From Erwinia_E haradaeae_H (GTDB taxonomy: Bacteria > Pseudomonadota > Gammaproteobacteria > Enterobacterales > Enterobacteriaceae), in NCBI RefSeq assembly GCF_900698885.1, contig NZ_LR217705.1, positions 310,001 to 374,000 on the forward strand: a stretch of 64,000 nucleotides of DNA, read 5' to 3'. Under the pieces are notes generated by a model that was not told where the DNA came from, made no database searches, and saw only the letters and a list, made by a program, of their open reading frames with translations. This document shows, piece by piece, positions 8,195-18,300 of this stretch. The position numbers were made by a program, and so were the translations under genes. Position 1 is the stretch's first letter, and every line of letters begins with the position of its first letter.

Positions 8195-10600
8195 ATGAAA
8201 AATTTTCTCATAGCATCACTTTTTTTGAGCAGCGCTACTGTATGTAGTGCGGATAGATTTGTGGTCAAAAATATTTATTTTGATGGATTGAAACGGATCT
8301 CTGTTGAGTCTGTACTACGAAGTATACCTGTTCATGTTTCAGATGTAGCTTCTCATGAAGATATTAGAAGGACTATTCATACATTATTTGCGACTGGAAA
8401 ATTCGATGATGTGCGGCTCATACGTAATGGTGATTCTCTAATTATAAAACTCAAGGAGCGTCCAGTAATTGCTTGTATTACTTTTTTAGGAAATAAAATT
8501 CTTAAAGAAGAATTATTAAAAAAGAATTTAAACGCTTTTGGTATATGCATTGGAGAGTCGCTAGATCGTTCTTCTCTTGCCTCTATTGAGCAGGAATTAG
8601 AGGATTTTTACTATAGTATCGGTCATTATCGGTCAAGTGTGCACGCTGTTTCAACTACATTACCAGGTAACCGTGTTGATTTAAATTTTATTATTACTGA
8701 GGGGAGACCTGCAAAAATTCAACAAATTAACATAGTGGGTAACAAAATATTCAAAACAGATGAACTTCTCTCTCATTTAAAATTAAGAGATAAAAATTCT
8801 TGGTTGCATATATTGAGTGATAGTAAATATCAGACACAAAAAGTCAATGAAGATTTAAATATTTTACGAAGCTTCTATTTCGATCGTGGTTATGCACGTT
8901 TTAATATTGATTCTACTCAGATTAATTTGACGCCAGATAAAACAGGTATTTATATTACTATTAATGTCACAGAAGGTGAGCAGTATCAATTAACTGATAT
9001 TATGATTAATAGTAATATAAAACTCGATTCAAGAGAGATTCTGGCTTTAAAATCAGAGCAGATTGGTCGATTATATAATCGAACGCATGCTTTGCGTATA
9101 GAAGAGACTATTAAAAAAATATTAGGACATCAGGGGTATATATATCCAAATATTCAGACGAAGCTGCATATTAATGATACTAAAAAAACTGTGAACTTAA
9201 GCTTTATTATTAATTCAGGTATTCGATATCATGTACGTCAAGTACGTTTTGAAGGTAATCATGTATCTAAAGATGTCGTTATGCGTCGTGAAGCTCGGCA
9301 AATGGAAGGTACATGGTTACAAAGTGACCTTGTGGAACAAGGAAAAGAGCGTTTAAATCGTCTTGGCTATTTTATTTCAGTTAGCTCTAATATTCAACGA
9401 GTACCTGAGTCTTTAGATCAAGTGGATGTAGTGTATAGAGTACAAGAGCGTAATACTGGAGCGATTAATTTAGGTGTGGGGTATGGCACGGAAAATGGTG
9501 TGAATTTTCAGATTGGACTCACTCAGGATAATTGGTTAGGAACGGGTAATGCTATTGGTATAAATAGTACAAAAAATGATTACATGACGTATGCTGAACT
9601 ATCTCTGACTGATCCTTATTTTACTACTTTTGGCGTGAGCCTGGGTGGACGTTTAATTTATAATGATTTTAAGGCCCATGCTGCGGATTTGTCAGATTAT
9701 ACTAATAAATATTATGGAGGGGAGAGTATGCTTGGTTTTCCATTAAATGAAGCCAATACCCTCCATATTGGTTTTGGTTATCTTCATCATAGTCTTTCTG
9801 ATATGAAACCACAGATTGCGATGTGGCGTTATTTGCGTACTTATGGTGAAAACCCCTCAGTTTCTTCTGCTGAAGAGTTCTCTACAGATGATCTTACTGT
9901 AAATTATGGGTGGACTTATAATACATTAGACCGTAGCTTTTTTCCTACTAGAGGGCATCACACGAATCTTAATGGTAAAATAACTATACCTGGTTCAAAA
10001 AATACTTTCTATAGAATCATGATGAGTATGCAGCAATATTTTCCATTGAATGCCAGAGGAGATTGGATTCTCTTATGTCGTGGTCGCCTAGGCTATGGCG
10101 ACGGTTTTGATGGCCATGAGTTGCCGTTTTATGAAAATTTTTATGCTGGCGGTTTAACAACAGTAAGAGGTTTACGTACTAACACTATTGGTCCAAAGGC
10201 TGTATATTATAATAATGCTTTATCTAAGTGCGCGAGTGGTTCTTTGGGTGGTATATGTCAGTCTGAAGATTCGGTTGGTGGTAATGCTCTGGTGGTATTA
10301 AGTACTGAGTTAATTACACCAACGCCTTTTCTTAACGAAAAGTATGTCAATTTAATACGTACTTCTCTATTTGTAGATGCTGGTATGTTATGGGATACGT
10401 GCTGGAAAGAAACTAAGGAGATGACGCTTCTGCATATTCCAGATTATAGTAAACCTAAAAATATTCGTATCTCAGCAGGGGTTGCATTGCAGTGGATGTC
10501 ACCTATTGGACCATTAGTATTTTCATATGCGTACCCTTTTCAGAGGTATCATGGAGACAAATCTGAACCATTTCAATTTTATATAGGAAAAACTTGGTAG
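8195..10600 (+). CDS. bamA: Outer-membrane protein assembly factor BamA
   Basis: BamA is the central channel of the BAM complex, which folds beta-barrel proteins into the outer membrane. The product has about 801 residues. An N-terminal signal peptide (MKNFLIASLFLSSATVCSA) precedes five POTRA domains to about residue 420 and a 16-strand barrel ending in the typical FQFYIGKTW. The L6 loop motif, usually VRGF, reads VRGL here. The two loop cysteines (SKCASGSLGGICQ) are conserved. ATG codons occur at 8189 and 8195. The second matches the E. coli signal peptide and leaves six bases after AAAAGG, so it is chosen. It starts the bamA-skp-lpxD-fabZ-lpxA-lpxB group. Confidence 0.96.
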   Translation: MKNFLIASLFLSSATVCSADRFVVKNIYFDGLKRISVESVLRSIPVHVSDVASHEDIRRTIHTLFATGKFDDVRLIRNGDSLIIKLKERPVIACITFLGNKILKEELLKKNLNAFGICIGESLDRSSLASIEQELEDFYYSIGHYRSSVHAVSTTLPGNRVDLNFIITEGRPAKIQQINIVGNKIFKTDELLSHLKLRDKNSWLHILSDSKYQTQKVNEDLNILRSFYFDRGYARFNIDSTQINLTPDKTGIYITINVTEGEQYQLTDIMINSNIKLDSREILALKSEQIGRLYNRTHALRIEETIKKILGHQGYIYPNIQTKLHINDTKKTVNLSFIINSGIRYHVRQVRFEGNHVSKDVVMRREARQMEGTWLQSDLVEQGKERLNRLGYFISVSSNIQRVPESLDQVDVVYRVQERNTGAINLGVGYGTENGVNFQIGLTQDNWLGTGNAIGINSTKNDYMTYAELSLTDPYFTTFGVSLGGRLIYNDFKAHAADLSDYTNKYYGGESMLGFPLNEANTLHIGFGYLHHSLSDMKPQIAMWRYLRTYGENPSVSSAEEFSTDDLTVNYGWTYNTLDRSFFPTRGHHTNLNGKITIPGSKNTFYRIMMSMQQYFPLNARGDWILLCRGRLGYGDGFDGHELPFYENFYAGGLTTVRGLRTNTIGPKAVYYNNALSKCASGSLGGICQSEDSVGGNALVVLSTELITPTPFLNEKYVNLIRTSLFVDAGMLWDTCWKETKEMTLLHIPDYSKPKNIRISAGVALQWMSPIGPLVFSYAYPFQRYHGDKSEPFQFYIGKTW

Positions 10601-10737
10601 TACAATATGTAAGTAGAGTCAGACAATAAGCTATAATCTGCATTAGAATGGATCAGTTAATATGATACGATATTGTAGTGATGTGTTTTGTTACCGCAAT
10701 GATAATAAATATTTTAAAAATTTTAAGGAGCTCAAAA

Positions 10738-11235
10738 GTGAAACAGGTTTTTCGTATTATAAGTCTAAGTTTTGTTTTAATTTTTTCTGTATCTGCTACA
10801 GCCTCTGATAAAATCGCAGTAGTAAATATTTCTGATATTTTTCAGCAATTACCAGAACTTGTTGTTGTAACGCATAAGTTAGAAAAAGAGTTTAAGGATC
10901 GAACGATTGCTTTGCAGAATATGGAACATGATCTGCAAACCAAAATACAGAATATGCAGCGTAACAGGTCAACCATGAAAGCAAGTGATCAGCTTCAAAT
11001 GGAAAAAGATATTATCAAAAAGCGCGAAGAATTTAATACTACCGTTCGGGTTTTTGATCAGGATACCCGCCGCCGCCAAATAGAAGAGAGGGATAAAATT
11101 ATATATAAAATTCAGAATGCTGTGCAGAAAGTTTCTACACTTAAAGGTTATGATTTAGTTCTAGATCGAGGTGCGGTTGCTTACGTTTCCTCAGTGAGAG
11201 ATATCACTGCTGATGTGTTGAAGCAGGTAAAATAA
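10738..11235 (+). CDS. skp: Periplasmic chaperone Skp (OmpH)
   Basis: Skp is a trimeric periplasmic chaperone that holds unfolded outer-membrane proteins for BamA. The 165-residue product has a signal peptide ending near SVSATAS, then the oligomerisation strand DKIAVVNISDIFQQ, a long charged coiled coil forming the tentacles, and the conserved C-terminus ITADVLKQVK. The start is GTG at 10738 behind AAGGAG (10725-10730). E. coli skp also begins with GTG. A longer frame begins at ATG 10678 but would add 20 unrelated residues before the signal peptide. It lies three bases before lpxD. Confidence 0.94.
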   Translation: MKQVFRIISLSFVLIFSVSATASDKIAVVNISDIFQQLPELVVVTHKLEKEFKDRTIALQNMEHDLQTKIQNMQRNRSTMKASDQLQMEKDIIKKREEFNTTVRVFDQDTRRRQIEERDKIIYKIQNAVQKVSTLKGYDLVLDRGAVAYVSSVRDITADVLKQVK

Positions 11236-11238
11236 TTT

Positions 11239-12267
11239 ATGTTTTTTATTCGACTGGCTGATTTGGCCAAGGAGTTAAATGCAGAATTGCATGGTGATGG
11301 AGAAATTTCTATCTCTGGCATTGCATCTATGCAATCTGCTCAAAGAGGCCAGATAACTTTTCTTTCTAATAAGCGCTATTGTAAAAAGCTTTTAGTTTGC
11401 CAAGCTTCAGCTGTGGTACTGACACGAGCGGATCTTGAATTTTTTTATGGTTCTGCATTGATAGTGACTGATCCATACCTGGCATATGCTCGTATAGCGC
11501 AATTGTTTGATAAAACACCCAAGCCAGCGATCAGGATTGCTCCAAGTGCGGTAATTGATTGCACAGCTTGTCTTGGAAAACGTGTGGCAATTGGCGCTAA
11601 TACAGTGATTGAATCTGACGTTGTATTAGGTGACGATGTGGTCATTGGCGCTGGATGTTTTATTGGAAAACAAACCCATATTGGTTCTAGGAGTCAACTA
11701 TGGGCAAATGTTTCAATTTATCATGAAGTAGAAATTGGACAGGATTGTTTAATTCAATCTGGAACAGTTATTGGTTCTGATGGTTTTGGTTACGTTCGGG
11801 GCTCTGGTAATTGGGTTAAGATTCCTCAGTTAGGTACAGTAATTATTGGCCATCGCGTTGAGATTGGTGCCTGTACTACTATTGACCGCGGTTCTCTCGA
11901 TAATACGAAAATTGGTAATGATGTTATTGTGGATAATCAATGCCAGATTGCACATAATGTTGTTATTGGAAATAATACTGCAGTAGCGGGCGGTGTTATT
12001 ATGGCTGGAAGCCTTCAGGTTGGGCAATATTGTATGATTGGTGGTGCAAGTGTTATTAATGGACATATAGAAATCTGTGATAATGTTACTGTTACCGGGA
12101 TGAGCATGGTAATGCGATCTATTACGGAACCAGGTATATACTCTTCAGGAATTCCGATTCAACCCAATAAAACCTGGCGTAAAACGGTAACATTAGTAAT
12201 GCATATTGATGATATTAGAAAACGCTTGAAAAATCTTGAACGTACATTCAAAAATATTGAAGAATAA
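11239..12267 (+). CDS. lpxD: UDP-3-O-(3-hydroxyacyl)glucosamine N-acyltransferase
   Basis: LpxD adds the second 3-hydroxyacyl chain in lipid A synthesis, using acyl-ACP. The 342-residue product (341 in E. coli) has the N-terminal uridine-binding domain. A left-handed beta helix of hexapeptide repeats covers about residues 100-310, containing the catalytic histidine in NQCQIAHNVVIG. The C-terminal helix binds ACP. It begins three bases after skp and sits between skp and fabZ as in E. coli. A weak ribosome-binding site suggests coupling to skp translation. Confidence 0.96.
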   Translation: MFFIRLADLAKELNAELHGDGEISISGIASMQSAQRGQITFLSNKRYCKKLLVCQASAVVLTRADLEFFYGSALIVTDPYLAYARIAQLFDKTPKPAIRIAPSAVIDCTACLGKRVAIGANTVIESDVVLGDDVVIGAGCFIGKQTHIGSRSQLWANVSIYHEVEIGQDCLIQSGTVIGSDGFGYVRGSGNWVKIPQLGTVIIGHRVEIGACTTIDRGSLDNTKIGNDVIVDNQCQIAHNVVIGNNTAVAGGVIMAGSLQVGQYCMIGGASVINGHIEICDNVTVTGMSMVMRSITEPGIYSSGIPIQPNKTWRKTVTLVMHIDDIRKRLKNLERTFKNIEE

Positions 12268-12425
12268 GTAAATTACCATATAGCCTATATATAGTGTATA
12301 CCAAATAATATGCGAACAAGAATGAGCATATGGTCTCAAAAATTATTTTTGGTTTGTGGAAAAATTATAGATTTTTTACAAGTCTCATTACTGATGCTAT
12401 TAGCTTTTAGGACGGGAAGAGTATT

Positions 12426-12881
12426 TTGACTATTCACATGCATACCCTAAAAATTGAAGAGATCATTAATCTTTTACCGCATCGCTACCCATTTCTATTA
12501 GTTGATCGAGTTATTGAATTTGAAAAAAACAAATATTTGCGAGCAGTGAAGAATGTTTCAGTAAATGAACCGTTTTTTCAAGGTCATTTTCCTGGAAAGC
12601 TTATTTTTCCAGGGGTTTTAATCTTAGAAGCTATGGCTCAAGCTACTGGTATTCTTGCATTCAAAAGCATGGGTAAATTAGAATCGGGTGAGCTTTACTA
12701 TTTTGCAGGTATTGATGAAGCACGTTTTAAACGTCCAGTGGTTCCAGGTGATCAAATGATTATGGAAGTCAACTTTGAAAAAACCCGTCGTGGTTTAACA
12801 CGTTTTAAAGGCGATGCGACCGTTGATGGTAAAATTGTTTGTGAAGCAAAAATGATGTGTGCCCGTAGCCGGGAGGTTTAA
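12426..12881 (+). CDS. fabZ: 3-hydroxyacyl-ACP dehydratase FabZ
   Basis: FabZ dehydrates 3-hydroxyacyl-ACP in fatty acid elongation and competes with LpxA for 3-hydroxymyristoyl-ACP, so it helps balance phospholipid against lipid A. The hot-dog fold protein has 151 residues, as in E. coli. The catalytic pair is His54 in FQGHFPGK and Glu68 in LILEAMAQ. The start is TTG at 12426, the same unusual codon I recall for E. coli. The first in-frame ATG is four codons later and would trim the conserved N-terminus. Its stop is three bases before the lpxA start. Confidence 0.96.
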   Translation: MTIHMHTLKIEEIINLLPHRYPFLLVDRVIEFEKNKYLRAVKNVSVNEPFFQGHFPGKLIFPGVLILEAMAQATGILAFKSMGKLESGELYYFAGIDEARFKRPVVPGDQMIMEVNFEKTRRGLTRFKGDATVDGKIVCEAKMMCARSREV

Positions 12882-12884
12882 TTG

Positions 12885-13673
12885 GTGATTGATGCTACCG
12901 CCGTTATTCACCCTAGTTCCATTGTTGAAGAAGGCGCTGTGATTGGTGCTGGCGTTCAGATTAATCCATTTTGTGTTGTGGGCTCTAATGTTAGAATTGG
13001 CGCTGGTACAGTTCTCAAATCACATGTGGTAGTTCATGGTCATACTTCTATCGGAACAAATAATACTCTCTGGCCATTTGCCTCAGTTGGTGATGTAAAT
13101 CAGGATCGAAAATATTCTGGTGAGCCAACACGAGTTGAGATTGGAGATCGTAACCACATACGTGAAAGTGTCACAATTCATCGTGGAACCGTGCAAGCAA
13201 ATGGAATTACACGTATCGGTAATGATAATTTATTAATGGTAAATGCACATATTGCTCATGATTGTATTATTGGGAGCAATTGTATTTTATCTAATAATGC
13301 TACATTAGCTGGACATGTTAATGTTGATGATTTTGCAATCATTGGTGGCATGACCGCAGTGCATCAATTCTGTATTATCGGTTCTTATGTTATGGTAGGT
13401 GGATGCTCTGGTGTGACGCAGGATGTGCCTCCTTATATTATTGCGCAGGGGAATCATGCAAGGCCTTTTGGGATTAATGTGGTAGGTTTACAGCGTCATG
13501 GATTTAGTAAAGAGGCATTAAGTGCGATCCGTACTGCCTATAAGATGTTGTATCGTAGCGGGAAAACACTTGACAAGGTAAAAATAGAGATCGCGAGCAT
13601 TGCGAATTCACATCCAGAGGTGCAGTTATTTTATGATTTTTTTGCTCGATCCACTAGAGGGATTATTCGCTAA
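12885..13673 (+). CDS. lpxA: UDP-N-acetylglucosamine acyltransferase
   Basis: LpxA transfers 3-hydroxyacyl from ACP to UDP-GlcNAc, the first step of lipid A synthesis. The 262-residue product equals the E. coli length. It folds as a left-handed beta helix with the catalytic histidine in NAHIAHDC and ends in the conserved DFFARSTRGIIR. The start GTG at 12885 lies eight bases after GGGAGG (12871-12876), inside the end of fabZ, and matches the E. coli GTG. A TTG at 12882 would add one residue. Tight spacing to fabZ and lpxB indicates co-translation. Confidence 0.96.
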   Translation: MIDATAVIHPSSIVEEGAVIGAGVQINPFCVVGSNVRIGAGTVLKSHVVVHGHTSIGTNNTLWPFASVGDVNQDRKYSGEPTRVEIGDRNHIRESVTIHRGTVQANGITRIGNDNLLMVNAHIAHDCIIGSNCILSNNATLAGHVNVDDFAIIGGMTAVHQFCIIGSYVMVGGCSGVTQDVPPYIIAQGNHARPFGINVVGLQRHGFSKEALSAIRTAYKMLYRSGKTLDKVKIEIASIANSHPEVQLFYDFFARSTRGIIR

Positions 13674-13676
13674 TCT

Positions 13677-14822
13677 ATGGCCACACAATCTTTAACGATT
13701 GCATTAGTTGCCGGAGAAACTTCTGGTGACATACTTGGCGCTGGGCTTATCCATGCGATAAAAAAAAAGCACCCCCATGCCTGTTTTGTGGGGATCGCTG
13801 GACCTCTAATGCAGTTTGAGGGGTGCGTGGCATGGTATGATCTGTCAGAGCTTTCTGTAATGGGGTTTTCTGAAGTGCTTTGTTGTGTACGACGCCTGTG
13901 GTATATTCGCCGTGTTCTAACTCGTCGATTAATTAATTTAAAACCAGATGTTTTTATTGGAATTGACTCTCCAGATTTTAATTTGACACTAGAAAAAAAT
14001 CTTAGGCGTCATGGCATTCGAACTATTCATTATGTAAGCCCAGCATTATGGGCGTGGCGAAAAAATCGTATATATAAAATTAGACGCGCAGTGGATCTTG
14101 TATTACTGCTCTTTCCATTTGAAAAATTATTTTATGATCATTTTAATATCCCTTGTTGTTTTATTGGTCATGCTTTGGCAGATCTTATGCCAATTGTACC
14201 AAATAAATCAGTTGCACGTTGTGAGCTTGGAATTTCAGAAAAAGCTTTATGTTTGGCTTTGCTCCCAGGAAGCCGTAGCGCTGAAATAAAAATGCTAAGT
14301 TCAGATTTTTTAAAAACAGCGATGATTTTACGAGAAAAATATCCAGAATTAGAGATTTTAGTACCGTTAGTGAATGATAAACATCAAGCGCAGTTTAAAG
14401 CGATTCAATCCCGCGTCTCACCGGATTTACCGGTACGTTATTTAGATGGAAAAAGTCGGCAAGCTATGCAAGCTAGTGACGCTACCTTACTTGCATCTGG
14501 TACAGCCACGCTAGAGTGTATGTTAGCGAGGTGTCCTATGGTTGTTACTTATCGCGTAAAACCGGTGACTTTTTGGTTAGCTAGACGATTAGTTCGTACA
14601 GAGTATATATCATTACCTAATCTTCTAGCAGGTTTTAAACTTGTTCCTGAATTATTACAGGATAGCTGCCAACCATCACGGCTTGCTTCTGAATTGGAAG
14701 TATTTTTAGGTCAAGAACAAAGTTGCTATGCGTTATTTGATATTTTTTCTAATTTACATAGACAATTGCGCCGAAATGCAAATGAAAGGGCTGCAGAGGC
14801 AGTATTAGAGATTTGTCAATAA
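13677..14822 (+). CDS. lpxB: Lipid-A-disaccharide synthase
   Basis: LpxB is a peripheral inner-membrane glycosyltransferase that joins lipid X and UDP-diacylglucosamine to form the lipid A disaccharide. The 381-residue product (382 in E. coli) has the N-terminal VAGETSGDILGAGLI motif, the HYVSPALWAWR segment, LALLPGSRSAE, and the conserved ASGTATLECMLA near the nucleotide-sugar site. It begins three bases after lpxA. In E. coli rnhB and dnaE follow; here rnhB is decayed. Confidence 0.96.
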   Translation: MATQSLTIALVAGETSGDILGAGLIHAIKKKHPHACFVGIAGPLMQFEGCVAWYDLSELSVMGFSEVLCCVRRLWYIRRVLTRRLINLKPDVFIGIDSPDFNLTLEKNLRRHGIRTIHYVSPALWAWRKNRIYKIRRAVDLVLLLFPFEKLFYDHFNIPCCFIGHALADLMPIVPNKSVARCELGISEKALCLALLPGSRSAEIKMLSSDFLKTAMILREKYPELEILVPLVNDKHQAQFKAIQSRVSPDLPVRYLDGKSRQAMQASDATLLASGTATLECMLARCPMVVTYRVKPVTFWLARRLVRTEYISLPNLLAGFKLVPELLQDSCQPSRLASELEVFLGQEQSCYALFDIFSNLHRQLRRNANERAAEAVLEICQ

Positions 14823-15329
14823 ATTATTAAGTATAGTTATATAATGCATTAGATCCTAATAGTGATTTCTATAGAGATATTACGTTTATCTTAAAGTTAA
14901 GAAGCTATATAATAATAGACGATGGCATGTCTAATACTCTATAGTATATTGGTGAATATTATTTTCAGTTTTTAGCAAATCAATATATCTAAAAAAGATT
15001 AGAATTAAAAAGTTATTTTAATGGACAAAGATTTAATTTTCATGTCTCAGAAAGCTATAGAGAATATATAATATTGATATATTTATCTTTAGATCTTGAT
15101 TCATATTTCTTTCATATATTTAATTATTATGAGAATAATCATGTTTATATCTTATCACTACATGTGTCTTTTAGCATCGCTATATGGTGATTTATTCTAT
15201 AAGTAAGATAGTTGTAGATTAAGCAGTCTACATTGATTATATAGTCAATTCACTTGGACAAGCGCCTTTTTAGACTAGATCTATTATTTTAATTTTTCTA
15301 TAAAACACCCCCTCTTGGGTCTTGCAAGT
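14823..15329 (+). pseudogene. rnhB: Decayed rnhB (ribonuclease HII) remnant
   Basis: E. coli places rnhB (198 codons) between lpxB and dnaE, and this gap is about 0.5 kb. Two anchors of the RnhB C-terminus remain. IHLDK at 15248-15262 corresponds to FHLEK, and IKHPLLGLAS ending at 15329 corresponds to VKRALGLAS, the E. coli C-terminus. The distance between anchors is 64 bases against 72 expected, and they are in different frames, so the gene is broken. The catalytic N-terminal half is not recognisable, so the left limit is only positional. Confidence 0.62.
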
Positions 15330-15383
15330 CTTACAATAGCTTCCCTTTCTTTATTATTCTCCAACTCGCGCATAGGACTTCAG

Positions 15384-18300
15384 ATGCCAGAGCCTCGCTT
15401 TATTCATTTACATGTACGTAGTGACTACTCAATAAAAGATGGTTTAACAAAAATAGCCTCATTAGTAATGCATGCAGCAAATATGGGGATGCCGTCCATT
15501 GCTATTACAGATTTTACTAATCTATTTGGTCTTATTAAATTTTATAAAATAGCGCATAATTATGGTTTAAAACCAATTATCGGTGCTGATTTTAGGATAA
15601 GTTGTCGCATCCTGGGTAATGAATTACCTCATATTACTATACTAGCAGCTAATAATAAAGGCTATAAAAACCTAACGCTTTTAATTTCACGTGCCTATTT
15701 GCGCGGTTATGGGTCGAATGGTCCAACGATAGAGCGTAATTGGTTACTAGAATATAAGGAAGGCCTCATATTGCTTTCTGGCGGATATCAAGGGGATGTC
15801 GGTAAAATGTTACTACGTGGTAATCAAATACAAGCACAAAAGTTTTTAAATTTTTATCAGAAATATTTTCCTAACCGATATTATCTCGCGTTAAGCCGGA
15901 CTGGCAGATTGAATGAAGAGATATATTTAAATGCAGCCCTAGAGTTGGCAGGGTTATACACTATTCCTGTGGTTGCTACTAATAATGTATGTTTTCTCTC
16001 TAAGTCAGACTTTGAGGCGCATGAAATTCGTGTGGCAATACAAAATGGCTATACTTTAGGGGATCCTCAACGCCCTAAATCTTATAGCGCACAGCAATAT
16101 TTACGTAGTGAAGAGGAAATGTGTGCACTTTTTTCAGATATTCCTGAAGCGTTAGAGAATAGTATAGAAATCACTCGTCGTTGTAATGTAACTATCCAAC
16201 TTGGTGAGTATTTTTTGCCTAAATTTCCCACCGGCAGAATATCCACAGAACATTATTTAGTTCAAAAATCTCAGCATGGCCTAGAGGTTCGTTTAGCGCA
16301 TCGTTTTCCAGATAGAAATATACGCATTCTTCATTATGAGCGCTATCAACAACGATTGAATAAAGAGTTACAGGTTATCAATCAAATGGGCTTTCCTGGT
16401 TATTTTTTAATTGTGATGGAGTTTATTCAGTGGGCTAAAGAGCAAGGTATTCCAGTAGGCCCAGGCCGTGGATCTGGAGCTGGCTCATTAGTGGCTTATG
16501 TTCTAAACATTACAGACATAGATCCGTTGGAGTTTAATTTATTATTTGAGCGTTTTTTAAATCCAGAGCGTATATCAATGCCAGATTTTGATATTGATTT
16601 TTGCATGGAAAAGCGTGACTTAGTAATTGAACACGTAGCTAATATATACGGTCGTTATTCAGTGTCACAAATTATTACTTTTGGTACCATGGCGGCAAAA
16701 GCTGTAATACGTGATGTAGGTCGTGTATTAGGGCATCCTTATGTTTTTGTTGATCGCATTGCCAAGGCGGTTCCGTTAGATCCAGGTATGACACTAGAAA
16801 AAGCCTTGCAATGTTCTTCTAGTTTAATTGAGTTATATAATACAGATGAAGAAGTTAAATCTCTTATTGATATGGCTCGTAAGCTAGAAGGTGTTACACG
16901 AAACGCTGGTAAACATGCTGGAGGCGTAGTGATTGCGCCAACAAAAATTACTGATTTTTCACCATTATATTGTGACGAAAATGGTCAAAACCCAGTTACT
17001 CAGTTTGATAAAAACGATGTTGAGTATACTGGTTTAGTTAAGTTTGATTTTCTCGGATTACGTACGTTAACTATTCTAGATTGGGCGTTAGCAATGATTA
17101 ATGCTCGTCTTAAAAAAAATGGTCTTCAATTAATTCAGATTTCTGAGATTTCACTTTCAGATCCCAAAAGTTTTCAGATATTACAAAATGCTGAGACTAC
17201 TGCAGTATTTCAGTTAGAATCACGCGGTATGAAAGATTTAATTAAGCGATTAAAACCAGATTGTTTTGAAGATATAATTGCTTTAGTAGCACTATTTCGT
17301 CCTGGACCATTGCAATCTGGTATGGTAGATAACTTTATTAATCGTAAGCAAGGAAGAGAAAAGATATCGTATCCAGACGCACAGTGGGAGCATAAGTTGC
17401 TTCAACCGGTTCTTGAGTCAACTTACGGTATAATCTTGTATCAAGAACAGGTTATGCAAATTGCTCAGGTTTTATCTGGTTATAGTCTAGGTGGTGCAGA
17501 CGTTTTACGTAGGGCAATGGGAAAAAAAAACCTTATGGAAATGGCTAAACAACGGAGTATTTTTGAAAAAGGAGCTAAAGAAAAAGGCATAAATAGTATT
17601 TTAGCAATGAAAATTTTTAATTTGGTTGAGAAATTTGCTGGTTATGGTTTTAATAAATCACACTCAGCTGCTTATGCATTGGTGTCTTATCAGACGCTAT
17701 GGCTAAAAGCTCACTATCCAGCTGAATTTATGGCCGCAGTGATGAATGCTGATATAGATAATACAGATAAAATAGTTATTTTAGTAGATGAATGTTGGCG
17801 AATAGGTTTAACAGTTTTACCACCAAATATAAATTCCGGATTGCATCACTTTTATGTTAATGATAACGGAGAAATTGTTTATGGTCTTGGCGCTATTAAA
17901 GGGGTTGGTTTAGCTCCAATTTCAGAAATTATTCAATCAAGAGAACAAGATGGTTGTTTTTATGAAATTTTTTCATTTTGCGCACGCATTAATGTTAAAA
18001 AAATTAACCGTCGAGTTTTAGAAAAATTAATTATATCTGGCGCTTTAGATTGTTTTGGGCAACATCGGGCCGCATTAATAAACGCTCTTCCTGATGCTAT
18101 AAAATCTTCTGTTCAACACAGTAAGGCAGGAGAGATGGGTCAATCTGATATTTTTCAAGCACTATTAGAGCCACAGGATTTAGTGCAGCAAACATATTTT
18201 AATGTAAAACCTTGGCCGGAAAATATTCGATTAGAGAAAGAAAAAGAAACCTTAGGCTTTTACCTTACTGGGCATCCTATTGACCAATATTTAGAAGAAA

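Noticed and set aside
7938..8198. 86-codon open frame before bamA as a separate gene
   Set aside because: Its first two-thirds align with the RseP C-terminus, so it is the tail of the rseP pseudogene. It also overlaps the bamA start.
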